From: an uncultured Hyphomicrobiales bacterium
GTDB taxonomy: Bacteria; Pseudomonadota; Alphaproteobacteria; Rhizobiales; Xanthobacteraceae
DNA: 64,000 bases
Direction: 5' to 3'
Assembly (NCBI GenBank): GCA_903878085.1
Contig: CAIRGJ010000026.1
Location: 1-64,000 of the forward strand
Shown here: positions 22,673 through 30,752 of the stretch, in pieces
Numbering within the stretch: position 1 is the stretch's first letter
Layout of the letters: every line of letters starts with the position of its first letter
Notes under the pieces: generated by a model
Databases searched by the model: none
What the model saw: only the letters and a program-made list of their open reading frames with translations
Told to the model about the DNA's origin: nothing
Position numbers and translations under genes: made by a program

Positions 22673-23959
22673 TTAACGCGGCATCGTCGCCCTGCCCTTG
22701 ATGGCGGCAGCGCAGGCCGCGCTGACCAACGCCGCGAACACCACGTAAGCGCAGAGATACCAGGGCTGATTGCCGTTCGCCGCGATCAAGTAGGTGGCGA
22801 TGATCGGCGTGATGCCGCTCGCAAAGATTCCGGAGAATTGATAGACGAAGGAAATCCCCGTGTAGCGCACCCGCGGATCGAACAAGTCGCAGAACAGCGC
22901 GGCTTCCGGCCCGTAGCACATCGCGTAGATGATGCCGAAAGGCAGGATCAGCGAGGCGAAAATCGCCACCAGATCGCCGCTGCTCATGGCCCAGAATGCC
23001 GGATAGGCACACAGCGCCAACAGCACCGATCCGATCGCGTAGGTCTTGCCCCTGCCCCACTTGTCCGACAGCGATCCGAACATCGGGATGAAAAAGATCA
23101 TCACGAAGGCCGATGAACACACCGCCCACAGAGCCGTGGTGCGGGAAATGTGCACCGTGTTGACCAGATAGGCGATGCTGAACACGGCGAACACGTTGAA
23201 GAACACACCGTCGATGTAGCGTGCGCCCATGCCGAGCAGAATGTTGCGCGGGTATTCCTTGATCATCGAGACGAACGGAATGCTGACTTCCTGGCGTTGT
23301 TCCTTCAGTTTCGTGAATTCCGGCGTCTCCAGGATTTTCAGCCGGATGTAGAGGCCGACGACGACGAGCACGAAGCTGGCGATGAAACCGACGCGCCACC
23401 CCCAAGCCAGGAAGTCTGCCTCCGGCAGGCTGGATGCAATGGCAACCACGCCAGCGGAAAGGCAGAGGCCGATCGACAGGCCAATCTGCGGTAGGCTGGC
23501 GTAGAGGCCGCGCTTGTTCTCGGGCGCGTACTCGTAGGTCATCAGCACTGCCCCGCCCCACTCGCCGCCCAGGCCGATGCCCTGGAGAATGCGCAGCAAT
23601 AAAAGTGCAATCGGCGCGGCAACGCCGATCTGCTGATAGGTCGGCAGCAAGCCGATCAGTACGGTGGCGATGCCCATGATCATCAGCGTCATCACCAGCA
23701 TGCTCTTGCGGCCGATACGATCGCCAAAGTGTCCGAAGATCACGCCGCCGAGCGGCCGCGCGACGAAGCCGACCGCGAAGGTGGTGTAGGCCAGCATGAT
23801 CGAAACCACCGGGTCCGCCGCCGGAAAATACAGCTTGTTGAAAACGATGCCGGCGACTGTGCCGTAGAGGAAGAAATCGTACCATTCGATAGTCGCGCCG
23901 ATCAGACTTGCGGCAACGACCCGTCTTAAATCGCGATCCGATATTGCCCCGCTTGCCAT
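22673..23959 (-). CDS. MFS transporter of the metabolite:H+ symporter type
   Basis: The 428-residue protein has twelve apolar segments and MHS-subfamily marks: GATIEWYDFFLYGTVAG at the start, GHFGDRIGRKSMLV (loop 2-3) and LLRILQGIGLGGEWGGAVLM. Relatives carry alpha-ketoglutarate, proline, betaine or aromatic acids; which one applies is unclear. The start at 23959 follows GGGGAGAG and overlaps the end of the GMC oxidoreductase gene by 34 bases. With that enzyme it forms a likely uptake-and-oxidation unit. Confidence 0.88.
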   Translation of the reverse strand: MASGAISDRDLRRVVAASLIGATIEWYDFFLYGTVAGIVFNKLYFPAADPVVSIMLAYTTFAVGFVARPLGGVIFGHFGDRIGRKSMLVMTLMIMGIATVLIGLLPTYQQIGVAAPIALLLLRILQGIGLGGEWGGAVLMTYEYAPENKRGLYASLPQIGLSIGLCLSAGVVAIASSLPEADFLAWGWRVGFIASFVLVVVGLYIRLKILETPEFTKLKEQRQEVSIPFVSMIKEYPRNILLGMGARYIDGVFFNVFAVFSIAYLVNTVHISRTTALWAVCSSAFVMIFFIPMFGSLSDKWGRGKTYAIGSVLLALCAYPAFWAMSSGDLVAIFASLILPFGIIYAMCYGPEAALFCDLFDPRVRYTGISFVYQFSGIFASGITPIIATYLIAANGNQPWYLCAYVVFAALVSAACAAAIKGRATMPR

Positions 23960-25581
23960 GGTTCTCTCCCCGTTTGTTTTTCGTTGTCTTCCATAATCAT
24001 GTCGGCGGCCTTTTCCGCGATCATCATCGCCGGAACGTTGGTGTTTCCGGAAACGAGCGTCGGCATGATGGAGCAGTCGACCACCCACAGGCCGGATACG
24101 CCGCGCACGCGCAGGCGCGGATCGACGACGGCGTCGTCATCCGTGCCCATGCGGCAGGTGCCGGAGGGATGGAAAATGGTGGCGCCGCTGCGGCGCGCGA
24201 AGTCCAAAACCTGCCCTTCGGTCATGACCTCCGGGCCCGGCACGACCTCGGCGGCGACCAGACCGGACAACGGCGCGGTGGCCGCAAGCTTGCGCGCGAA
24301 TTCGATGCTTTTCACGGCATAAGCACGATCGGTTTCGGTGGCGAGATAATTGGCATGAATCAACGGCCGCGCCATCGGATCCGACGACGCCAGCGCGATG
24401 TATCCCCGGCTTTCCGGCCGTAATTGACACACCGACAATGTGAAACCGGAGAAATCATGGACCTTGCCGCCGGCCATGTCAGCGCTCAGCGTCGCAACGT
24501 GAAACTGGATGTCCGGCGTCTTCGAGCCCGGCATCAGCCGCGCGAAAATGCCGCCCTGGTTGATGCCGATCGCCAGCGCGCCGCTGCGGAACAGCAGCCA
24601 TTCGAGCCCTAGCTTGAAGCGGCCCCACAACGAGCGCAGCGCGTCGTTGGTCGTGATCGGACGGTTGGCTTTGTAGATCAGCCGGAACTGCAAATGATCC
24701 TGCAGGTTCTGCCCGACCTGCGGCCGGTCGATCAGCACCGGTATATCGTTGTCCTGCAGGTGTTTGGCCGGGCCGATGCCGGACAGCATCAGCAGGTGCG
24801 GCGACTGGATCGCGCCGGCCGACAGAATGACTCCGCGCCGCGCCTTGATGTTGCGCGTCTGATCGCCGGTGCGGCAGACGACACCGACAGCCCGACGGCC
24901 TTCGAACATGACACGCGCGGCCTGCGTGTCGGTCAGCACCGTGACGTTGTCGCGTTTTTCCGCTGGACGCAGGTAGGCTTCCGCCGCCGACATGCGCCAG
25001 CCGTTTTTGGTGGTGAGCTGGAAATAGCCGGCGCCCTCTTGGCTGCGCCCGTTAAAATCGTTGGTGCGCGGCACGCCATTGGCTTGCGCCGCGCCGATCA
25101 CGGCTTCAATCAACTCGTTGCGGCGTCCGATGCTGGTAACCGGCAAAGGCCCGCTGGTGCCGTGCATCTGGTCGTCACCCAGTTCGGAATTGCTTTCGAT
25201 CTTGTTGAAATAGGGCGCGAGGTCGCGCCAGGCCCAGCCAGGATTACCCTGCGCTGCCCAGCTGTCGTAATCCTCGTGCTGGCCGCGGATCACGATCAAG
25301 CCATTGATCGAACTCGAACCGCCAAGCACCCGCCCGCGCGGCCAGTAGATCTGCCGGCCGGCCATGTTCGGCTCCGGCTCGGTCTGGAACTTCCAGTTGA
25401 CCTTGGGATCCCACATGGTCCGGCCGTAGCCAATCGGCAAATGGATCCAGAAGCTCTTGTCGCGCGGCCCGGCTTCGAGCACCGCCACGGTGGTGCGGCC
25501 GTCGGCGCTCAAGCGATTGGCGAGCACGCAGCCCGATGAGCCCGCGCCAACGATGACGTAGTCGAATTCAACCCCGGCCAT
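23926..25581 (-). CDS. GMC-family FAD-dependent oxidoreductase
   Basis: The 551-residue flavoenzyme resembles choline dehydrogenase/alcohol dehydrogenase types. It has the FAD dinucleotide motif [17 protein letters not shown] near the N-terminus, the GMC signatures [19 protein letters not shown] and [16 protein letters not shown], and the C-terminal catalytic region [20 protein letters not shown] with [16 protein letters not shown]. The substrate is an unknown alcohol. It overlaps the MFS gene, and a divergent IclR regulator gene lies 141 bases upstream with candidate operators between. Confidence 0.92.
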   Translation of the reverse strand: MAGVEFDYVIVGAGSSGCVLANRLSADGRTTVAVLEAGPRDKSFWIHLPIGYGRTMWDPKVNWKFQTEPEPNMAGRQIYWPRGRVLGGSSSINGLIVIRGQHEDYDSWAAQGNPGWAWRDLAPYFNKIESNSELGDDQMHGTSGPLPVTSIGRRNELIEAVIGAAQANGVPRTNDFNGRSQEGAGYFQLTTKNGWRMSAAEAYLRPAEKRDNVTVLTDTQAARVMFEGRRAVGVVCRTGDQTRNIKARRGVILSAGAIQSPHLLMLSGIGPAKHLQDNDIPVLIDRPQVGQNLQDHLQFRLIYKANRPITTNDALRSLWGRFKLGLEWLLFRSGALAIGINQGGIFARLMPGSKTPDIQFHVATLSADMAGGKVHDFSGFTLSVCQLRPESRGYIALASSDPMARPLIHANYLATETDRAYAVKSIEFARKLAATAPLSGLVAAEVVPGPEVMTEGQVLDFARRSGATIFHPSGTCRMGTDDDAVVDPRLRVRGVSGLWVVDCSIMPTLVSGNTNVPAMMIAEKAADMIMEDNEKQTGREPWQAGQYRIAI

Positions 25582-25646
25582 TTCCCCTCACGTCTTTTTC
25601 TTTTGCGAAAGGGTGCGGGTCGGCTTGCTTTTAGTCAAAGGATTTT

Positions 25647-25701
25647 GGAACGTTTCGTCCCGCAGCATGGGACGGTTTCCCCGCTGGTTCGGAATCGTCC
25701 C
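25647..25701. promoter_or_regulatory. Candidate IclR operator cluster
   Basis: Three related words lie between the divergent GMC and IclR genes: GGAACGTTTCGTCCC (25647-25661), GGGACGGTTTCC (25669-25680, inverted) and GGAATCGTCCC (25691-25701). The first two form an imperfect palindrome around a 7-base centre. The position fits binding by the adjacent regulator. Confidence 0.45.
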
Positions 25702-25722
25702 AATGCGCGGCGGAGGATTACC

Positions 25723-26520
25723 ATGGCTGCCAAGACCCTGAAGAGCGCCGCGCCCATCGCTGGGAAAAAGCCGGCCGGCAGCGCCGTCGTGATGCGCGCC
25801 TTACATTTCCTCGAAACCGTGGCGGCATCCGACCGGCCGCTGGCGCTGCCCGAACTCTGTGCCCTGCTCCATCTACCGAAGGCAACCACACACCGGCTGT
25901 GCCAGCAGCTTGAACAGAATGGCTATGTGGTTCGCGAGCCAGGCGGGCGGCGTTTCACGCCGGGCGCTCGTCTGTTGCGGATCGGCTTCAATGCGCTCCG
26001 CTCCGGTCTGACCGCCGAACGCCACCAGATTCTGACGGCTTTGGTCGACGCGATTGGCGAGACTTGCAACTTCACCACGCTGGCCGGCCACGAAGTCATT
26101 TATCTCGATCGCGTCGAGGCGCGCTGGCCGCTGCGGCTACATTTCGACACCGGTTCTCGCGTACCCATTCATTGCACCGCGAGCGGCAAAATGCTGCTGG
26201 CGTCGATGAAAGCGTCCGAGCGCAAGCGCATCGTCGATGCCGTCGGCCTGCCGCCTTACACGCCGCACACGATCACGGCGCGCAAAGCGTTCGACGCCGA
26301 ATTGAGTCAGGTCGCGCAGCAGGGCTATAGCCTCGACCGCGAAGAGTTCTTGCTCGGGATGGCGGCGATTGCCGTCCCGGTGATGACGCTCGACGGCTCG
26401 GTGATCGCCGCCGTCGCCTGTCACGCGCCAAGCGTGCGGTTCAGCGCCGAGCGGGCCACGGCGCATTTGCCGCAACTCAGGCAAGCGGCGCGAAAATTGT
26501 CGGAGACGCTGTCACGCTAA
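25723..26520 (+). CDS. IclR-family transcriptional regulator
   Basis: The 265-residue protein has the winged helix-turn-helix of the family at about 25-75 (LALPELCALLHLPKATTHRL, CQQLEQNGYVVREPGGRRFT) and the effector-binding domain at about 90-260 (HCTASGKMLLASMKASERKR and GYSLDREEFLLGMAAIAVPV are typical). The start at 25723 follows GGAGG and fits the family's length. It is divergent from GMC-MFS, which it probably controls. The stop overlaps the convergent hflX stop. Confidence 0.92.
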   Translation: MAAKTLKSAAPIAGKKPAGSAVVMRALHFLETVAASDRPLALPELCALLHLPKATTHRLCQQLEQNGYVVREPGGRRFTPGARLLRIGFNALRSGLTAERHQILTALVDAIGETCNFTTLAGHEVIYLDRVEARWPLRLHFDTGSRVPIHCTASGKMLLASMKASERKRIVDAVGLPPYTPHTITARKAFDAELSQVAQQGYSLDREEFLLGMAAIAVPVMTLDGSVIAAVACHAPSVRFSAERATAHLPQLRQAARKLSETLSR

Positions 26521-27896
26521 TATTCAGGCGGCGGCTGCGGCAGAAATTTCCGGCGCACCATATCGGCATTTTTCGGATCGGCGCGCACGGTGACGGCCAT
26601 TTTGCCGTCATCGTTCATGTCTTTGGATAAGACTTCCGCATGACGATAGAGCCAGCTCAGGCCCGCGCCGTCGGCCGGATCGAGCAACAGATCCATGGTC
26701 AGACGGCTTTCGCCCAATCGCGATTCGATTGCGGCGATCAAGTGGTCGATGCCCTCGCCGCTTAAGGCTGACACCGGCACCGGCCGGTTCTCCGCCGGCT
26801 GGCGCTCCGCGAGATTGAGAATGCGAGCGCGGCCTTCGGCATCGAGGCGGTCGATCTTATTCCACACTTCGATCATGCGCCGATCACCCGGCTCGATACC
26901 GAGTTCGCCCAATACCTTTGCGACGTCCTGCGATTGCGCGCCGGAATCCTCGTGCGACATGTCGCGCACATGCAGGATGATGTCGGCCTCGATGACTTCT
27001 TCCAGCGTGGCGCGAAACGCCGCCACCAGCATGGTCGGCAGGTCGGAGATAAAGCCGACGGTATCGGACAAAATCACGCGAATGCCGTGAGGCAGATCGA
27101 TGGCGCGCAAGGTCGGATCCAGCGTTGCAAACAACATATCGGCCGACAGCACGGTTGCTGCCGTCATGCGATTGAATAGCGTCGACTTGCCGGCATTGGT
27201 GTAACCGACCAGCGCCACGATCGGATAAGGCACGCGCTTGCGGCTGTCGCGATGCAGCTTGCGCGTTCGCTTGACCTTGTCGAGATCGCCTTCGATCTTC
27301 GCTATCCGCTCTTCGATGATGCGCCGGTCCGCTTCAAGCTGGGTTTCGCCGGGCCCGCCGAGAAAGCCGAAGCCGCCGCGCTGACGTTCGAGATGGGTCC
27401 ATGCGCGAACCAGCCGGGTTTTTTGATACGTGAGATGCGCGTGCTCGACTTGCAGGGCGCCTTCCTTGGTCCGCGCGCGGCGGCCGAAGATTTCCAGGAT
27501 CAAGCCGGTGCGGTCGATGACTTTCGCGTTCCAGGCTTTTTCCAGATTTTTCTGCTGCACCGGCGAGATCGGACAATCCATGATCACAACCGACGCGGAC
27601 AGACTCTTCGTCAGCCCGGCGATCTCGTCGACCTTGCCGGTACCGAGAAAAGTTGCGGGGCGAATATTATTGAGTGGGACAAGACCGGCCTGCACCACAA
27701 TGAGATCGATGGCGCGCGCAAGTCCTGCGGCCTCTTCGAGCCGTGCCTCGGGCGTGCGCGTGTCCGCAGCCGAGCGAACCGGTTTGCCGCGGGCCGCGGC
27801 ATGCTTGAGCATCGGCTCAATGACGATAGCGCGGCCGCTCTCCCCCGCGGTCGGGGTCAGAGCATCCGCGCGTTCATCGCGTTGGCGCGGTTCCAA
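26517..27896 (-). CDS. hflX: HflX ribosome-associated GTPase
   Basis: HflX splits stalled ribosomes after stress. The 459-residue protein has the N-terminal HflX domain (VVQAGLVPLNNIRPATFLGT, GKVDEIAG and the glycine-rich HLERQRGGFGFLGGPGETQL) and a GTPase domain with G1 GYTNAGKST, G3 SDTVGFISDLP and G4 VWNKID. The start is a TTG at 27896 placed directly after the hfq stop codon, so translation is likely coupled; the next ATG is 28 codons on. The hfq-hflX order is standard in alphaproteobacteria. Confidence 0.93.
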   Translation of the reverse strand: MEPRQRDERADALTPTAGESGRAIVIEPMLKHAAARGKPVRSAADTRTPEARLEEAAGLARAIDLIVVQAGLVPLNNIRPATFLGTGKVDEIAGLTKSLSASVVIMDCPISPVQQKNLEKAWNAKVIDRTGLILEIFGRRARTKEGALQVEHAHLTYQKTRLVRAWTHLERQRGGFGFLGGPGETQLEADRRIIEERIAKIEGDLDKVKRTRKLHRDSRKRVPYPIVALVGYTNAGKSTLFNRMTAATVLSADMLFATLDPTLRAIDLPHGIRVILSDTVGFISDLPTMLVAAFRATLEEVIEADIILHVRDMSHEDSGAQSQDVAKVLGELGIEPGDRRMIEVWNKIDRLDAEGRARILNLAERQPAENRPVPVSALSGEGIDHLIAAIESRLGESRLTMDLLLDPADGAGLSWLYRHAEVLSKDMNDDGKMAVTVRADPKNADMVRRKFLPQPPPEY

Positions 27897-28157
27897 TCAG
27901 GCTTTTTCCGCGGCAGGCGGCTCTTCGCCACCTTCGAACAACTGTACCGGATGTCCCGGCATGATAGTCGAGATCGCGTGCTTGTAGACAAGCTGGGAAT
28001 GTCCATCCCGGCGCAACAGCACGCAGAAATTATCGAACCAGGTCACGACGCCCTGCAATTTCACACCGTTCACCAGAAAAATGGTGAGCGGAATTTTCGC
28101 TTTGCGAACATGATTGAGAAAAGTGTCTTGGAGATTTTGTGATCGTTCGGCTGCCAT
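27897..28157 (-). CDS. hfq: RNA chaperone Hfq
   Basis: Hfq is a hexameric Sm-like protein that pairs small RNAs with mRNAs. The 86-residue product has the Sm1 region ([40 protein letters not shown]) and Sm2 ([16 protein letters not shown]). The YKHA and Q8/F-type contact residues are conserved. The start at 28157 follows AAGGAA and matches all relatives; longer in-frame upstream sequence is not coding. It is immediately followed by hflX. Confidence 0.96.
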   Translation of the reverse strand: MAAERSQNLQDTFLNHVRKAKIPLTIFLVNGVKLQGVVTWFDNFCVLLRRDGHSQLVYKHAISTIMPGHPVQLFEGGEEPPAAEKA

Positions 28158-28456
28158 GGCCGTTTTTCCTTTTTTGCCCGCGTCTTTAGCGCGAGACCTT
28201 CGTTGCCCAGGCCTTTCGGACGAAAATCCAGCCCATGCAAATTCCGCTGCATGCGCCGCGTTGCCCCACGCAAAGCGCCCGAAACCCAAGAAGTCGCCAT
28301 TAGATGGCAGGTGCGGTTGCGGTGCAAGCGTAAGTCAGGGGGACGAGAGCCAAGCTGCTGAAATAAATGACAATTTAGTGCATTTTGACGTTATCCCAGT
28401 GTCTGGCGCATGCGCCCTATGCTGCAATGCGGCATGTCCGGGCGGGATATAGCCGC
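28158..28456. other. hfq upstream region
   Basis: This 299-base gap between the aminotransferase gene and hfq (both minus) should hold the hfq promoter and leader. No gene is supported. A GC-rich imperfect hairpin (GCATGCGCCCTATGC near 28408) just after the aminotransferase stop could end that transcript. Confidence 0.35.
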
Positions 28457-29314
28457 TCAGCTGAATTCGGCGTGGCGATGATAGTCGCGGCGCAAGGCCG
28501 AGGCGACCAGACCGGGCGCACCATTTGCTACCGGCCGGCTGTCGATGCTGACCACCGGCATCACAATCTGGCCTGCGGACGTCACGAAGGCTTCGCGCGC
28601 GGCATAAGCTTCCTCGACCGTGAAGGCGCGCTCCTCGAACGCCAGGCCCTGCGCCCTGGCGACGTCGATCACAACCGAACGGGTTATCCCCGGCAGGATG
28701 TCGCGGCCGAGCGGATGCGTGATGAGCGTCCCGTCGCGGCTGACGATCCACGCATTCGACGACGCGCCTTCGGTGACGCGGCCTTGCGCGTCGACCAGCC
28801 AGGCTTCGCGGGCGCCCCGGTCGCGCGCCGCCTGCTTGGCCAGCACGTTCGGCAGCAAGGCGACCGATTTGATGTCGACGCGCTGCCAGCGGATGTCCGG
28901 CACAGTTACGACGGCGATGCCTTCGCCCGCCATCTGTTCGAGCCACGCGGGATCGTTGCTGCGCGACGTGACGATGACCGAACGTGGCGTGCCTTCCGGC
29001 GGAAACGGAAAATCGCGCCGCGCCACGCCGCGCGTAATTTGCAGATAGACGATGCCGTCACGCACGCGGTTGCGCCGCACCGTCTCGTGCATCACCACGG
29101 AGAGCGCCGCCGCCGACATCGGGCGCGCGATCCGCAACTCGCTCAAGGAGCGGTCGAGTCGCGCCATGTGGCGGCGTTCGTCGACCAGATGGCCGCCCCT
29201 CACCTCGCAGACTTCGTAGACGCCGTCGGCGAATTGAAAGCCGCGGTCTTCGATCGAGACCTGGGCGCGCTCGTGCGGGAGATAGCGGCCGTTGACGTAG
29301 GCAATGCGGGACAT
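28457..29314 (-). CDS. D-amino-acid aminotransferase (fold-type IV)
   Basis: This class IV PLP enzyme probably interconverts D-alanine and D-glutamate or related D-amino acids. The 285-residue product shows YVNGRYLPHERAQVSIEDRG at the start, GFQFADGVYEVCEV, the PLP lysine in RVDIKSVALLPNVLAKQAA, and the cofactor-binding EGASSNAWIV and PGITR motifs. The length fits D-alanine transaminases. It is on the same strand as ntrX, separated by a 49-base palindromic repeat, and may be co-transcribed. Confidence 0.88.
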   Translation of the reverse strand: MSRIAYVNGRYLPHERAQVSIEDRGFQFADGVYEVCEVRGGHLVDERRHMARLDRSLSELRIARPMSAAALSVVMHETVRRNRVRDGIVYLQITRGVARRDFPFPPEGTPRSVIVTSRSNDPAWLEQMAGEGIAVVTVPDIRWQRVDIKSVALLPNVLAKQAARDRGAREAWLVDAQGRVTEGASSNAWIVSRDGTLITHPLGRDILPGITRSVVIDVARAQGLAFEERAFTVEEAYAAREAFVTSAGQIVMPVVSIDSRPVANGAPGLVASALRRDYHRHAEFS

Positions 29315-29319
29315 GAAGA

Positions 29320-29378
29320 GTTATTCCTTGCGCGTGATCTCATCCGAAAACCGGTTCCCGCTTTTCGGGATCACGCGC
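29320..29378. repeat. Rhizobial palindromic repeat, copy 1
   Basis: GCGCGTGATC at one end and GATCACGCGC at the other enclose a core CCGAAAACCGG followed by TTCCCGCTTTTCGGG, which pairs with itself. A near-identical copy occurs at 42770-42828. This repeat begins exactly at the ntrX stop codon in the direction of transcription. The family is abundant in Rhizobiales intergenic DNA. Confidence 0.88.
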
Positions 29379-30748
29379 TAGCCTATGCCGAGCGCTTTAA
29401 GCTTGCGATGCAGCGCCGAGCGCTCCATGCCGACGAATTCGGCGGTGCGCGAGATGTTGCCGCCGAAGCGGCTGATCTGCGCCACCAGATATTCGCGCTC
29501 GAACACCTCGCGCGCATCGCGCAACGGCAGACCCATCAATTGCTCGCCGCCGTTACCGCCCGGCATGGTCGGCACCATGGAGCCGACGTCGGGCGGCAAC
29601 ATGCTGGCATCAATCACCGCATCGGGATCGCCGCCGGCAAGAATCATCAGCCGCTCGATATTGTTGCGCAACTGCCGGACGTTGCCTGGCCAGCTATGCG
29701 ATTGCAGCACGGCCATGGCGTCGTCGCCAATCCGGCGTTTCGGCAGACCGGTGGCTTGCGAAATCTGGTCCATGAAATACTCGACCAGTTCGGGAATATC
29801 CTCGCGGCGCTCGGCCAGCGCCGGCACGCGGATCGGCACCACCGACAGGCGGTGATAGAGATCCTCGCGGAACGTGCCTTCGGCGATTGCGGCTTCGATA
29901 TTACGCGCCGTCGACGACACGATGCGTACGTCGACCGCAATTTTCGCGCTGCCGCCGACGCGCTGGAAGGTCTGATCGACCAGCACGCGCAAGATCTTGT
30001 TCTGGGTCTCGCGCGGCAGATCGGCAATGTCGTCGATAAACAGCGTGCCGCCATGCGCCTCTTCAAGCGCGCCGGCCTTACGGGGGTCCGAGCCGTTCGT
30101 CTGGTCGACACCGAACAATTCGATTTCCATGCGGTCGGGCGTGATCGCCACCGCGTTGATCACCATGAAGGGGCCGCTCGCCCGCGCCGATAACTGATGC
30201 AGCGTGCGCGCCGCCAATTCCTTGCCGGCGCCGGAGGGGCCGACAACCAGGACGCGACTGTTGGTCGGCGCTACGCGGTCGATGGCTTGACGTAATTGCG
30301 AGATCGATGCCGATTTGCCGACCAGCGTCGACTGCAACGGCGCCGACTGCTTGAGCTGCTTGACCTCGCGCTTGAGCCGCGAGGTTTCCAGCGCGCGCTC
30401 CGCTACCAGCACCAGCCGGTCGGCCTTGAACGGCTTTTCGATGAAATCATAGGCGCCGTTCTTGATGGCGGCGACTGCGGTTTCAATATTGCCGTGACCC
30501 GAAATCATCACGATCGGAAGTTCAGGATGCTCCTGCTTGATTGCCGCCAGCAATTGCAAGCCGTCGAGCTTGCTGCCCTGCAGCCAGATATCCAGGAAGA
30601 TCAAATTGGGCCGGCGGGTCGCGATGGCGGCAAGCGCGTCGTCGCTGTTGCGTGCGGTGCGCGCGCTATAGCCCTCATCCTGCAGGATGCCCGCCACCAG
30701 ATCGCGGATATCGGCCTCGTCGTCGACAATTAGAATTTCAGCGGCCAT
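29378..30748 (-). CDS. ntrX: Nitrogen assimilation response regulator NtrX
   Basis: The 456-residue regulator has a receiver domain (phosphorylatable Asp53 in LIFLDIWLQGSKLDG, Lys in IEKPF), a central AAA+ domain (VVGPSGAGKELAARTLHQLS; GGTLFIDDIADLPRETQNKI) and a Fis-type C-terminal helix-turn-helix (GGNISRTAEFVGMERSALHRKL). The sigma-54 contact loop GAFTGA is missing; the equivalent stretch reads FGVDQTNGSDPRKAGALEEA. This is known for alphaproteobacterial NtrX, which then cannot act as a classic sigma-54 activator. It lies 4 bases after ntrY. Confidence 0.95.
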   Translation of the reverse strand: MAAEILIVDDEADIRDLVAGILQDEGYSARTARNSDDALAAIATRRPNLIFLDIWLQGSKLDGLQLLAAIKQEHPELPIVMISGHGNIETAVAAIKNGAYDFIEKPFKADRLVLVAERALETSRLKREVKQLKQSAPLQSTLVGKSASISQLRQAIDRVAPTNSRVLVVGPSGAGKELAARTLHQLSARASGPFMVINAVAITPDRMEIELFGVDQTNGSDPRKAGALEEAHGGTLFIDDIADLPRETQNKILRVLVDQTFQRVGGSAKIAVDVRIVSSTARNIEAAIAEGTFREDLYHRLSVVPIRVPALAERREDIPELVEYFMDQISQATGLPKRRIGDDAMAVLQSHSWPGNVRQLRNNIERLMILAGGDPDAVIDASMLPPDVGSMVPTMPGGNGGEQLMGLPLRDAREVFEREYLVAQISRFGGNISRTAEFVGMERSALHRKLKALGIG

Positions 30749-30752
30749 ATCA

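Noticed and set aside
21831-23885. Minus-strand open frame of 684 codons across mazG and the MFS gene
   Set aside because: It runs antisense to mazG and out of frame over the MFS gene; low-complexity Arg/Gly-rich translation, both real genes explain the region.
28385-30193. Plus-strand open frame of 602 codons opposite the aminotransferase and ntrX
   Set aside because: Antisense shadow; no ribosome site or domain, and both opposite genes are certain.
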